The translations under genes were made by a program, and so were the position numbers. 64,000 nt of DNA. It comes from Actinomycetes bacterium. GTDB lineage: Bacteria > Actinomycetota > Coriobacteriia > Anaerosomatales > Anaerosomataceae. The notes below the pieces were generated by a model. It did not search any database. It was not told the DNA's origin and saw only the letters and a list, made by a program, of their open reading frames with translations. Of the stretch, positions 33,094-41,919 are shown piece after piece (position 1 is the first letter of the stretch; each line of letters opens with the position of its first letter). Location of the stretch: assembly GCA_022839745.1 (NCBI GenBank), contig JALHJB010000004.1:62001-126000 (forward strand). The letters are read 5' to 3'.

Positions 33094-33943
33094 CGATGCT
33101 ATCGCCCTCGCCTCCTAGCCTGTCAGAACCGAGCGTAAGGAACGCGTACCTGCGGCCGGTGAGCCGGAATCCCTCGGCGCGGTAGAGCGCGAGAGCGCCC
33201 GTGTTGCCGGACTGCGTCGACAGCGTCATATGGTCGGCCCCCATCTCACGGGACCGTGCCACCGCTGCCCTCAGCAATGCCGTACCCATTCCTCGCCGCC
33301 TGTGCCGCGCATCGACACACAGCCTCCCGAGCACCGCTGAACCACGGTCGGCGGTGCACAGAGTATAGCCGAGGCACACGCCATCACGCTCGGCCACAGC
33401 CAGCGCTCCTCCGGCTGCGAAGCGACCGAGCAGTCGGCGGTCGTAGCGCCAGAACGGCTCGAAGCAACGCATGTCGACCTCCAGGACGGTCGCCACGTGC
33501 TCGGGGCCGACGATGCGGATCGACACCCCTTCCTGCGGTGCGGCGGAAGGCCTGTCGCCGTGCAGCACGGAGCGGGACAGCTCGAGCGTCTCGAGCAGCT
33601 CGCGCACCACAAGCCCTGCCGCCTCATACACGGGGATGTCGGCCTCGAGCACCGGCGGGCTCACGACTCCCGCGAAGCCATGCTCCGCGGCGATCCGGGA
33701 GATGTGCTGTATCGCATCCGGCAGATCGCGATGCGGACACCATAGGGCCTCGATGGCGAGGAGGTCCAGATGATCGCGCCACCTGTCCAAGACAGCCACA
33801 TCGCCTCGCTGGTTCGATTGGATCGCCCAGGGACGTGAACGATGCACCGCCCGCAGCGTCGCCTCATCGGGAAACACCCGCGCCGCGAGGAGGGGCCGCA
33901 CGAGCCGGTCGAGTTGTGCGGGGGTAGCGTTGGCCAGCGCCAT
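33074..33943 (-). CDS. GNAT-family N-acetyltransferase
   Basis: A 289-residue protein. The C-terminal half is a GNAT domain with the acetyl-CoA loop RHRRRGMGTALLRAAV (R/QxxGxG/A) and a terminal NTGALALYRAEGFRLTGRRYAFL. The N-terminal half (DQ-like helical, AIQSNQRGDVAVLDRWRDH) is a degenerate second GNAT-like repeat. The substrate is unknown. The gene overlaps the kinase start, an arrangement seen for many conserved operons. Confidence 0.8.
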   Translation of the reverse strand: MALANATPAQLDRLVRPLLAARVFPDEATLRAVHRSRPWAIQSNQRGDVAVLDRWRDHLDLLAIEALWCPHRDLPDAIQHISRIAAEHGFAGVVSPPVLEADIPVYEAAGLVVRELLETLELSRSVLHGDRPSAAPQEGVSIRIVGPEHVATVLEVDMRCFEPFWRYDRRLLGRFAAGGALAVAERDGVCLGYTLCTADRGSAVLGRLCVDARHRRRGMGTALLRAAVARSREMGADHMTLSTQSGNTGALALYRAEGFRLTGRRYAFLTLGSDRLGGEGDSIGALMGD

Positions 33944-33947
33944 GCGT

Positions 33948-35189
33948 TCAGTCGGCCCTGATCACCGGGAACCGCCCGGTGAGTGCCCCGCGGTCCACGC
34001 GTCGCTCGCCGCTGAACAGCGAATCCAGGGCGATGTCCTTCCACAGACGGTCGGTCAGCATCGGCCACCTGCGCTGGAACGCGAAGTAACGCTCACAGGT
34101 GTCACGGGCGTACTCCTGGGCTTCCGGAACGACCTTGGTGGCCGTCTTGAAGTAGGCGCCACGCTCCGTGCCTCCCAGGGCGCGCAGCAGAGCGGTGACG
34201 CGCGCTCGCCAACCGATCGACGCGTCCACGAGCGGGCCGGGATACGGCATAAGCGACTCAGGAGTGACCTGCCGAAGGTCGACCTGCGACTTGGCGAACT
34301 CGAGCTTGCGGTGCATGTAGATGAACCGGTACACGTCGTGCCTGAACAACTGCGCCTGGCTGCCGGGCGCTGGCGGCCTATGGATCAGCGACCACTCGCT
34401 GTCCAGATACATGTCGCCACCGTGCATGCGCACGTCGATCACATAGTCGATGTCCTCGCCACGGATGGCCCAAGGATCGAACGGGACGTTGCAGTACATG
34501 TCCCGGTGCAGCGCCATGCATCCGCCGAAGCCGAGCGTGGTCGGCTTGAGACGAGGCGGCTTGGCCACCAGCCCGATCGCGCGGTCGTAGTATTCGTTCT
34601 GCCGCCAGAACATGTCCGTCCACGGTGTCGGGCCCGCTGTGGCGCATGCGCCGCTGGTATCCCGATAGAAACCGGTCTTGGCGAGCATGGGACGACCCTT
34701 CTGATCGACCTCCCCCAGACTCTCCATCGCGCGAAGAAGGTAGTCGGGGTCGTCCACGATCTCATCGTCATCGATGAAGACGATCGCTTCGCTCCCCAGC
34801 ACAGCCGCCACCACCAGACCTGTGTTCCGGGCGCCGCCGTAACTGGTGAGGTTCACGCCGTCGACGACATCGGCGAACTCCAGCTGCTCGAACCGCCGAT
34901 GCAGCGAGCCCATCGCGGCGGGGCCGAAGACGAACGAGTCGATACCGGGCATATCGTCGAGCAGCTCGCGGACACTGTCCTCGGCCGAGTTCGCGGTGTT
35001 CTCACCAGCGGCGGCGACGATGATCACGACTCGCCCGAGGCCTCTGACGCCCTCGAGAGACCGCAGACACGCCTGAAGCAGCGCGGTATCGCCTACGGTG
35101 GTGGGGTGGTCGAAGTGCGTGGACGAGCGCTCCGACCCGCGGCTCTTCCGCCGGGTCCAGAACGTGGGGATGATGACAGTCGGTTGCAC
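33948..35189 (-). CDS. Family 2-like glycosyltransferase (GT-A fold)
   Basis: A 413-residue cytoplasmic transferase. It starts QPTVIIPTFWTRR, the GT-A nucleotide-binding strand. A DxD-type metal motif is seen in EAIVFIDDDEIVDDPDYL, and the acceptor-side motif in DPWAIRGEDIDYVID (ED). The C-terminal third is helical (FRHDVYRFIYMHRKLEFAK). The donor and acceptor are unknown; a role in surface glycan or compatible-solute glycosides is possible. GTG start at 35189 with GAAAGGA upstream. It lies 4 bases upstream of the GNAT gene. Confidence 0.8.
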   Translation of the reverse strand: MQPTVIIPTFWTRRKSRGSERSSTHFDHPTTVGDTALLQACLRSLEGVRGLGRVVIIVAAAGENTANSAEDSVRELLDDMPGIDSFVFGPAAMGSLHRRFEQLEFADVVDGVNLTSYGGARNTGLVVAAVLGSEAIVFIDDDEIVDDPDYLLRAMESLGEVDQKGRPMLAKTGFYRDTSGACATAGPTPWTDMFWRQNEYYDRAIGLVAKPPRLKPTTLGFGGCMALHRDMYCNVPFDPWAIRGEDIDYVIDVRMHGGDMYLDSEWSLIHRPPAPGSQAQLFRHDVYRFIYMHRKLEFAKSQVDLRQVTPESLMPYPGPLVDASIGWRARVTALLRALGGTERGAYFKTATKVVPEAQEYARDTCERYFAFQRRWPMLTDRLWKDIALDSLFSGERRVDRGALTGRFPVIRAD

Positions 35190-35235
35190 GATGATCCTTT
35201 CGCAGGCGTTCCCCGTACGGCGAGAACGGCTCCAA

Positions 35236-36261
35236 TCATAGCGGTTCGTCGTCGTCCGTGATGCCCAGAGGTGTGCCGCAGTGCCGGCACACCCCGGCCC
35301 GGAGTCCGCTCCGGTCGATCGTGTAGCCCCGTCGACCGATCACAGTCTCGCCGCAGGCGGGGCAGATCGTGTCCTCGGTGCCGGGCAGATCCACATTGCC
35401 GGCGAACACGTGGCGCAGACCGGCCGCCAGGCCGATCTCCCTAGCCCGCTCGAGCGTGGCGATCGGTGTCGGTGGCAGGTGCGCGAGGTCGAGGTACGGG
35501 AAGAACCGGGTGACATGCCAGGGCGTATCGACGCCGAGCGAGCCGGCCACCCACCCCGCGATGCCCTGAAGCGTGTCATCGGAGTCGTTCACCGTGGGGA
35601 TGATGTTGGTCACGACCTCCACATGCATCCCCCACCGCTCCTTGGCCCGCACGGCCATCTCGAGCACTGGCGCCACCGACCGCACGTGGCACAGCGAGCG
35701 GTACGTGACATCGTCAAAGCCCTTGACGTCGACCCGCCAGACATCGATGTGCGGGCCGAGCAGGTCCAGTCCGGCCTCGGTGATGTACCCGTTCGTGACC
35801 ATCACGGTGTACAGCCCCGCACGCTGTGCGGCGCGTGCCGCATCCACAACGTACTCGGCCCAGATGACCGGCTCATTGTAGGTGAACGCCACGCCCGCGC
35901 ACCCGTGCCGGACAGCGAGGTCCGGCACAGCCTCCGGTGGGAGCTCTTCCAGGCCGCCCTCCCCCGGAGCCGCCCTGCTGATCTGCCAGTTCTGGCAGTG
36001 CCCGCAGCGCATCGAGCAGCCCACGCTGCCGAGGGAGAACACGAGCGTCCCCGGCCGGTAGTGGAAGACGGGCTTCTTCTCGATGGGGTCGACGGCTACC
36101 GACGAGACCAGGCCGTACGTGAGCGCCACGAGCCGGCCACCGCGGTTCTCGCGCACACCGCATGTGCCCCGGCCGTCCACGGCGATCCGGCAATCGTTGG
36201 GGCACAGCAGACAGTGCACGCGCTCCCCATCGGACTCCCAGAGCAGCGCCTCTCGGGTCAT
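35236..36261 (-). CDS. amrS: AmmeMemoRadiSam-system radical SAM protein (AmrS/PflA-like)
   Basis: A 341-residue radical SAM enzyme. An N-terminal zinc-like motif (CLLCPNDCRI, GTCGVRENRGG) precedes the radical SAM CxxxCxxC (VGCSMRCGHCQNWQISR) and glycine motif (VAFTYNEPVIW). C-terminal cysteine pairs CPACGE and CRHCG are typical of AmrS. AmrS is normally found with Memo and AMMECR1 proteins, which are not in this window; its substrate is not established. It lies 8 bases after the hydrogenase-like GGDEF gene and probably shares its transcript. Confidence 0.9.
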   Translation of the reverse strand: MTREALLWESDGERVHCLLCPNDCRIAVDGRGTCGVRENRGGRLVALTYGLVSSVAVDPIEKKPVFHYRPGTLVFSLGSVGCSMRCGHCQNWQISRAAPGEGGLEELPPEAVPDLAVRHGCAGVAFTYNEPVIWAEYVVDAARAAQRAGLYTVMVTNGYITEAGLDLLGPHIDVWRVDVKGFDDVTYRSLCHVRSVAPVLEMAVRAKERWGMHVEVVTNIIPTVNDSDDTLQGIAGWVAGSLGVDTPWHVTRFFPYLDLAHLPPTPIATLERAREIGLAAGLRHVFAGNVDLPGTEDTICPACGETVIGRRGYTIDRSGLRAGVCRHCGTPLGITDDDEPL

Positions 36262-36269
36262 CGCTCCTC

Positions 36270-38048
36270 CTATCCGCGGGCCAGACGCACCTGGTCCCCG
36301 CCCGCATGCGATGCTTCGAGCAGCGCACCATCAGCTGCTTCCATCAGCGCCAGGGCGTCGGTGGAGGCGGTGGCCGAAGCCACGCCGATCGATGCCGTCA
36401 CGGTCACATCCTGTGTATACCCGCTGTCTTCGGCGCACACCACCGAACCGCTCACCGCGGCTCGCAGCTTCTCGCCCACTGCGAACGCCTCGGTCTTGCT
36501 GATCCCGGGCAGCGCGACCACGAACCTGTCGCCCGCGCCTCTGCTGACCACGTCTGTGGTGCGAAGGCTGCCGGTCAGCGCGTTGGCGACCGACGCGAGC
36601 ACCCGATCGCCGGTCTGGCGTCCGAACGCGTCGTTCACATGACCGAACCCATCGAGGTCGATCACGGCCACGCAGAGCGGTGTGCCGTACCGCACGACCC
36701 TGGCAAGCTCGATGGCGAGCCGGTCACCGAACACCCGCCTGTTCCACACGCCCGTGACCGCGTCCAGCGTCTGCGCCTCCTCGAGACTGGCGCGCTGCTC
36801 GCGCAAGAGGCGACGCTGGAGCGGCAGGCACAGGTCCCAGGACGACTCGGCGGCGAGCACCGCTGTCGCCTGTTCCGCGCACGTGGACCAACCGCAGGCG
36901 CCACAGTCGAGCGCCGTCTCCCGTGTGAAACCGCCCTCGGCGAGTGCGGCATCGATGGCTGCCGGATCAGGCGAGCGGGTCTCCACCGGAGTGGCCGTGA
37001 ACGACCTGACAAGGTCGACGGCCGGGAGCATCGAGAGCATCGCCCGCGTGCTCACGCGGGTGGTCCCGGGGGCGCGACGGGCCGCGGACTCCACGTTGCG
37101 CTTGGCGAACAGCGAGAGTCCGGGATTCACCGCCGGACCATCGATGCACCCCTCGCAGTTCAGCATGTCGATCACCTCGGGTGCGGTCTCGCCAGCGGCC
37201 ACCGCCGTCAGCAGGCGATCGAGGTCTTCGAGCCCCCGCACCACCTGGACGGAACAGTCGGTGCGGTCTTTCGACGCGAGCGTCTGCCGAGGGAACCCGT
37301 CGGTCAGCGATATCTCCTTCAGGGCGCTCGGTCTCCCCGGGGGCGGCGCGATAGCGGAGCCGCCTGGCGCAAGCGGGCGCATCCCCTCGAACATGCGTTT
37401 CAATTCGGTGAAGTCGATGGCAGCGTCCACCGCTCCGGCAAACTCCGGGTCGTGGATCTCGTCTTTGCGCGCATAACACGGACTCACGTACACCACAGCG
37501 GTATCGGCCGGATACAGGCTGCGGATCAGCCGGGCCTGCGCAACGTACGGGGGCACCAGTGGCGCCAGGGCCGGAACGAACGCCGGATGGTACGTGCGCA
37601 CGAAGTCGACGACGACCGGACAGGTCGAGCGCAGGCTGATCGTGCTGTCAGAGCGGGAGTGGAGCTGCTCGTACGCCGCGGCAACGGTCTCCTCGCCGAG
37701 GAGCGTGGTCTCCACGGAGGCGAAGCCGAGCGACTCCAGCGCACGTTCCACCTGCGGCACGGTCATCGGATACAGCGCCGCAATGAACTCGCTCGCGAGC
37801 AAGGCGACCACCGGCCGACGCGACGCCAGCAGCGCCCGCACCGTCGGGGTGTCGTCACGGACAGCGAAGCCCCCGCGAGCGCACTCGCCCACGCACTGTC
37901 CGCAGGCTACGCACTTCTTCTGGACGATCTCAGAGCGTCCCCCGGTGATTCTGATCGCCCGGACCGGACAGCATCGAACGCAGCACCAACACTCGGCGCA
38001 CTCGTCCTTGCGCTGCTCGATGAGCGCCTGGCGGGGTCCCTCACTCAT
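36270..38048 (-). CDS. [FeFe]-hydrogenase-like sensory protein fused to a degenerate GGDEF domain
   Basis: 592 residues. Two 4Fe-4S motifs come first (C17/20/23/27 and C46/49/52/56). The H-domain keeps three H-cluster loops in altered form: STCPV at 141-145 (Thr where catalytic hydrogenases have the proton-relay Cys), SPCYARKDEI at 189-198, and LNCEGCIDG at 297-304 (CxxC rather than CxxxC). A PF04060-type FeS motif follows (C382, C385, C390, C407). The C-terminus is a GGDEF domain (about 425-592) beginning LDAVTGVWNRRVF; the signature is AGDRF (505-509), while the I-site RTTD (496-499) is intact. It is likely a redox or H2 sensor that binds c-di-GMP; cyclase activity is doubtful. ATG 38048 follows GGAGGG and overlaps the queT stop. 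Confidence 0.88.
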   Translation of the reverse strand: MSEGPRQALIEQRKDECAECWCCVRCCPVRAIRITGGRSEIVQKKCVACGQCVGECARGGFAVRDDTPTVRALLASRRPVVALLASEFIAALYPMTVPQVERALESLGFASVETTLLGEETVAAAYEQLHSRSDSTISLRSTCPVVVDFVRTYHPAFVPALAPLVPPYVAQARLIRSLYPADTAVVYVSPCYARKDEIHDPEFAGAVDAAIDFTELKRMFEGMRPLAPGGSAIAPPPGRPSALKEISLTDGFPRQTLASKDRTDCSVQVVRGLEDLDRLLTAVAAGETAPEVIDMLNCEGCIDGPAVNPGLSLFAKRNVESAARRAPGTTRVSTRAMLSMLPAVDLVRSFTATPVETRSPDPAAIDAALAEGGFTRETALDCGACGWSTCAEQATAVLAAESSWDLCLPLQRRLLREQRASLEEAQTLDAVTGVWNRRVFGDRLAIELARVVRYGTPLCVAVIDLDGFGHVNDAFGRQTGDRVLASVANALTGSLRTTDVVSRGAGDRFVVALPGISKTEAFAVGEKLRAAVSGSVVCAEDSGYTQDVTVTASIGVASATASTDALALMEAADGALLEASHAGGDQVRLARG

Positions 38049-38631
38049 ATCGCGAGCCTCCCTCCTCGCCGTCAGGACCCAAGCGCGCGGCGAGTCCAAG
38101 CCTTCGCAGCGCCCCGAGCAGCGGGAGACCGAGGCCGTAGACGACCAGCGCCTGTCCGATACCCACAGCCACCACACCGAACAGATACATCGTGATCCAG
38201 GCGCCTGAGGCGTCGATGCCAAGCGCCTCGATGCGGTAGAACCCGATGCCGATCACTCCCGCGAGCATGACCGGCAGGTACGCCGGCACGATGAGCGCGT
38301 TGGCGACCACCGGACCGGCGAGCGCAAGCGCCGTCCGTTCGCGGAACCGCCACATCCAGACAGCGCCCGCGAGCGTGGCGAGCGAGCCGAACACGACGTC
38401 GAGGAGTCCGAGCACGCCCACCTGCACGAGCATCCACGCGTTGGCGATGAGCGTCCCGGCCCACAGGCCCGGGATCGCGGCGGGCGTGAGGCACGCCACG
38501 ACCGTGAGGGCCTCGGAAAGCCGGAGCTGCACCGGCCCATAGCCGAGGGGCGTCTGCACCATCGCCAACGTGAGCGCGGCATAGACAGCCGCTATCACAC
38601 CAGCCTGTGCGACATGCCGGGTCCGGGGCAT
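38041..38631 (-). CDS. queT: QueT-type ECF substrate-binding membrane protein
   Basis: A 196-residue membrane protein with about six helices and the family signature GYGPVQLRLSEALTVVACL near residue 30. QueT proteins are the S units of ECF transporters thought to import queuosine precursors. No dedicated T or A units are adjacent, so it would use shared ECF modules. It is the gene directly upstream of the hydrogenase-GGDEF gene, and the two overlap by 8 bases. Confidence 0.82.
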   Translation of the reverse strand: MPRTRHVAQAGVIAAVYAALTLAMVQTPLGYGPVQLRLSEALTVVACLTPAAIPGLWAGTLIANAWMLVQVGVLGLLDVVFGSLATLAGAVWMWRFRERTALALAGPVVANALIVPAYLPVMLAGVIGIGFYRIEALGIDASGAWITMYLFGVVAVGIGQALVVYGLGLPLLGALRRLGLAARLGPDGEEGGSRYE

Positions 38632-38637
38632 AGTGGC

Positions 38638-40137
38638 TCACTTACCTCTCTGGCGTGGCAGCGACACCTCGAACGTGGTGCCCTGGCCGATGACGCTGCG
38701 CACCGTCACCGTGCCGCCGCTGACGTCGATGATATGCTTCGCGATCGCGAGACCGAGGCCGAATCCACCCGTCTCCTGCGAGCGAGACAGATCGCTACGG
38801 TAGAAGCGCTCGAACACGTTCGGAAGATCGGCCTCAGGGATGCCGACACCGCTGTCCGCCACGGTCACGATGATGCGGTCGCGAGACCGGCGCGTGGTGA
38901 GCGATACCCGGCCCCCCTCGGGTGTGTACTTGCATGCGTTATCGACCAGGATGCCGAGGGCCTCCTCGATCCGGTCGGGGTCTCCGTGCAGCCAGAGTGA
39001 GCCGTCACCGGGTCCGGTGTACTCCAGGCCCTTGTCGAGATACCGGGTAGCCGCGTTGGCAAGCACCTCGCGGCATACGGCATTGATGTCGTATCGGATC
39101 TGCCTGAACTCGACCTGCTCCTCGCTTCTGATCAAGGAGAGGAGATCGCTGCAGAGCCGGGCCATGCGCCGCGACTCCCGGTCGATCGCACTCACCGCCT
39201 CCTCCTGCAGCGCCGGGTCTTCAGCACCCCACGCACGCAGGATGTTCACGTACCCACGGATTCCCGCCACGGGCGTGGCAAGCTCATGAGACGCGTCAGC
39301 TATGAACCGCGTCTGCGCCTCGTTGCGTCGCTGGAGGTTGTCGATGAGCCGGTTCAGGGATCGGGCGAGGTCGGCCACCTCGTTATCGCCCTCCTCGGGA
39401 AGCCGGATGTCAAGCATGCCCACGTCAACGGAGTCTGCTGTTCGCCGTAAGTCCTCGATCAGCGAGATCGCCCAGCGGGTGGCTCCCGCCGCGATCAGTA
39501 GCGACCCGAGCAGTCCGATAGAACCCAGGATGTACATCGGCAGTCTGGTGCCATCCAGTATCTCCTCCTGTGCCGCAGGCACATATGAGACGTCGAGCAC
39601 TGCCGCGTACAGCCCGGGGATCTCGATCGGCAGGTGCGTCGTGTATACGCCAAGGTCGGCCTTCACGAACATGCCCACGATCAGCGGCTGCGCTCCGGGG
39701 AACGCGCGTACCGGCGTGCCGGTCCGCGCGGCCTCGACACGCGACCTGTCGCCGGGATCATGCGGTGGATCACCAATCGACCAGGCGAGACCAAGGTCGT
39801 CGCCCGGATGCTCGGCGACATGCAGGGAGAACGAACCCTCGTACACGAGTCCTTGCTCGAAGGCCGCCGGTGGCTCGGCGGTTATCTGCCGCGCGACATC
39901 CGCGCGTGCGGCCTCGCCCTCGAGCCCGGCGCGATTCGCGCGCTCGTATGCCGCGTCGATCGCGTTTTGCATGGCCCGATCAGAGGCGCTGGCCAGGCGT
40001 CCGGCCGTCTCGACTGCAGCCGCCCTCATGCCCCTGGCGACCAGCACATACGTGCCCACCGCAACGGATCCGATGAGCGCAAGGGCGAACACCGCGGATA
40101 CGATGGCGACCCGCGCGCGTATCGTGGAGAAGCGCAC
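38638..40137 (-). CDS. Sensor histidine kinase with periplasmic domain
   Basis: A 499-residue OmpR-partner kinase. It has a first helix (about 8-32), an extracellular sensor of about 160 residues, a second helix (MYILGSIGLLGSLLIAAGA), a HAMP linker, HisKA (FIADASHELATPVAGIRGY, phosphoacceptor His) and HATPase (DNACKYTPEGG, ADSGVGIPEADL, GFGLGLAIAKHII). It lies 6 bases downstream of its regulator. The ligand is unknown. Confidence 0.94.
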   Translation of the reverse strand: MRFSTIRARVAIVSAVFALALIGSVAVGTYVLVARGMRAAAVETAGRLASASDRAMQNAIDAAYERANRAGLEGEAARADVARQITAEPPAAFEQGLVYEGSFSLHVAEHPGDDLGLAWSIGDPPHDPGDRSRVEAARTGTPVRAFPGAQPLIVGMFVKADLGVYTTHLPIEIPGLYAAVLDVSYVPAAQEEILDGTRLPMYILGSIGLLGSLLIAAGATRWAISLIEDLRRTADSVDVGMLDIRLPEEGDNEVADLARSLNRLIDNLQRRNEAQTRFIADASHELATPVAGIRGYVNILRAWGAEDPALQEEAVSAIDRESRRMARLCSDLLSLIRSEEQVEFRQIRYDINAVCREVLANAATRYLDKGLEYTGPGDGSLWLHGDPDRIEEALGILVDNACKYTPEGGRVSLTTRRSRDRIIVTVADSGVGIPEADLPNVFERFYRSDLSRSQETGGFGLGLAIAKHIIDVSGGTVTVRSVIGQGTTFEVSLPRQRGK

Positions 40138-40143
40138 GCGACC

Positions 40144-40824
40144 TCAGCCCCTCGCGAAGAAGTACCCGACTCCCCTGATGGTCTGGATGATGCGGTTCTC
40201 GGAGTCGCCGATCTTGTTGCGAAGGTGGCAGACGAAGACCTCGATCACATTCGAGTCGGTCGAGCGCTGCGCGCCCCATACCGCTTCGAGGATCTCATCG
40301 CGTGAGATCACACGCCCGGCGTTGTTCACCAGGTACGCCAGCAGATCGAACTCCTTGGCCGTGAGATCGAGCGGTTCGCCGTCTTTGGTCGCAAGCCGGC
40401 GCTCCGGGTCGATCGCTACACCAGAGGCCTCCGCAACACCCACCGCCTGCGCCGGAGCGGTGCGCTTCAGGAGTGCGCGCACGCGTGACAGGAGCTCGGG
40501 GATCTCGAACGGCTTGCGAAGGTAGTCGTCCGCACCGGCCTCGAAGCCCGAGACGACATCATGGGTCTCCGCGCGCGCCGTCAGCATGAGGATCGGCATC
40601 TCGAGGCCCCGCTTGCGGATATGCCGGGCCACATCGAGCCCGTCGATACCCGGCAGCATAAGATCCAGGATTATGAGGTCGACGTCATGACCCAGGACGA
40701 GTTCGATCGCGGTGGTGCCATCGCCCGCCCGGAGCACATCAAACCCTGCGTGCTTGAGTTCAAGCTCCACGAAGCGAGCGATCGTAGCATCGTCTTCAAC
40801 GATCAAGATGGTCTGATCGGACAT
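40144..40824 (-). CDS. OmpR/PhoB-family response regulator
   Basis: A 226-residue regulator. The receiver has the acidic pair VEDDATI, the phosphoacceptor in LIILDLMLPG and Lys in YLRKPFE. The C-terminal winged helix (about 130-226) ends AVWGAQRSTDSNVIEVFVCHLRNKI and IRGVGYFFA, where the canonical arginine after VxxGYRF is replaced by a phenylalanine run. It is the first gene of the run that includes its kinase, queT, the hydrogenase-GGDEF gene and amrS. Confidence 0.95.
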   Translation of the reverse strand: MSDQTILIVEDDATIARFVELELKHAGFDVLRAGDGTTAIELVLGHDVDLIILDLMLPGIDGLDVARHIRKRGLEMPILMLTARAETHDVVSGFEAGADDYLRKPFEIPELLSRVRALLKRTAPAQAVGVAEASGVAIDPERRLATKDGEPLDLTAKEFDLLAYLVNNAGRVISRDEILEAVWGAQRSTDSNVIEVFVCHLRNKIGDSENRIIQTIRGVGYFFARG

Positions 40825-40891
40825 ACCAGCGCCCCCATGCCTTGGTTGTCGTACGCGTCCCTCCCGGGCGCACGTTCATCTGTACTGGATA

Positions 40892-41917
40892 TTAACCCGC
40901 GCACAGCGCTTCGGCTATCTGAACCGTGTTCAAAGCGGCGCCCTTGCGAAGTTGGTCCGCCACGATCCACAGTTGGAGCCCATGCTCCACGCTCTCATCC
41001 CGGCGGATGCGGCCCACGTAGCAGTCGTCGGTTCCCTCCAGGAGCGCTGGCATCGGGTACAGCCGCTCGCGCGGGTCATCCAGGACAGTGACTCCCGCAG
41101 CCGCAGCGAGGACTTCGCGCGCTACAGCCACAGAGACAGGCGAATCGAACTCGATCGCCAGCGCCTCCGAATGACAGCGCAGAACCGGGACGCGAACGCA
41201 CGTGACGGCGACCCCAAGAGATACGTCGCCAAGGATCTTCCGCGTCTCGACGACCATCTTCCACTCCTCTTTGGTGGAACCATCGTCCATGAACACATCG
41301 ATCTGGGGGATGCAGTTGAACGCGATCCTGTGCGCGAACGCCGAGGGAGTGGTTGCCCGACCGGCCAGGAAGTCGCCCGTCTGGCCGTACAGCTCGTCCA
41401 TCGCAGCCTGCCCGGCGCCCGAGGCCGCCTGGTAGGTGGACACCACGACACGCTTGAGGGGAGCCAGCGCGCGCAGCGCGTTGAGCACGACGACCATCTG
41501 GATGGTGGAGCAGTTTGGGTTGGCGACGACGCCGCTGTGCCAGACAAGGTCACCCGCGTTCACCTCGGGAACGACCAGCGGCACGCCATCATCCATCCGG
41601 AAGGCCGATGAGTTGTCGATCATCACGCACCCGGCCGCGGTCACCGCCTCGCGCATCTCACGGGACACGGACGCGCCCGCTGAGAAGAGCGCGAGGTCGA
41701 CGCCCTCGAAGCTTGCGGGGGTCATCTCCTCCACGACAAGCTCGTCGCCGGCAAACGGGATGCGGTTGCCCGCCGAACGATGTGATGCGAGCGCGATGAC
41801 CCGTTCAGCGGGAAACGCGCGCTGCTCGAGGACCGCGAGCATCTCGCGACCCACCGCGCCGGTAGCGCCTGCCACGGCTACGACGGGCCGTTCGGGAAGG
41901 ACGTGTGACCAGGCCAT
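40892..41917 (-). CDS. asd: Aspartate-semialdehyde dehydrogenase
   Basis: A 341-residue NADPH enzyme that reduces aspartyl phosphate to the semialdehyde, the common precursor of lysine, diaminopimelate, threonine and methionine. The Rossmann loop is VAVAGATGAVGREML, the catalytic Cys is in VANPNCSTIQMV, and YQAASGAGQ and an acyl-enzyme His near RVPVLRCHSE are present. It is downstream of lysC with a 2-base gap. ATG 41917 has AAGG upstream; a GTG two codons earlier is possible. Confidence 0.96.
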   Translation of the reverse strand: MAWSHVLPERPVVAVAGATGAVGREMLAVLEQRAFPAERVIALASHRSAGNRIPFAGDELVVEEMTPASFEGVDLALFSAGASVSREMREAVTAAGCVMIDNSSAFRMDDGVPLVVPEVNAGDLVWHSGVVANPNCSTIQMVVVLNALRALAPLKRVVVSTYQAASGAGQAAMDELYGQTGDFLAGRATTPSAFAHRIAFNCIPQIDVFMDDGSTKEEWKMVVETRKILGDVSLGVAVTCVRVPVLRCHSEALAIEFDSPVSVAVAREVLAAAAGVTVLDDPRERLYPMPALLEGTDDCYVGRIRRDESVEHGLQLWIVADQLRKGAALNTVQIAEALCAG

Positions 41918-41919
41918 CC

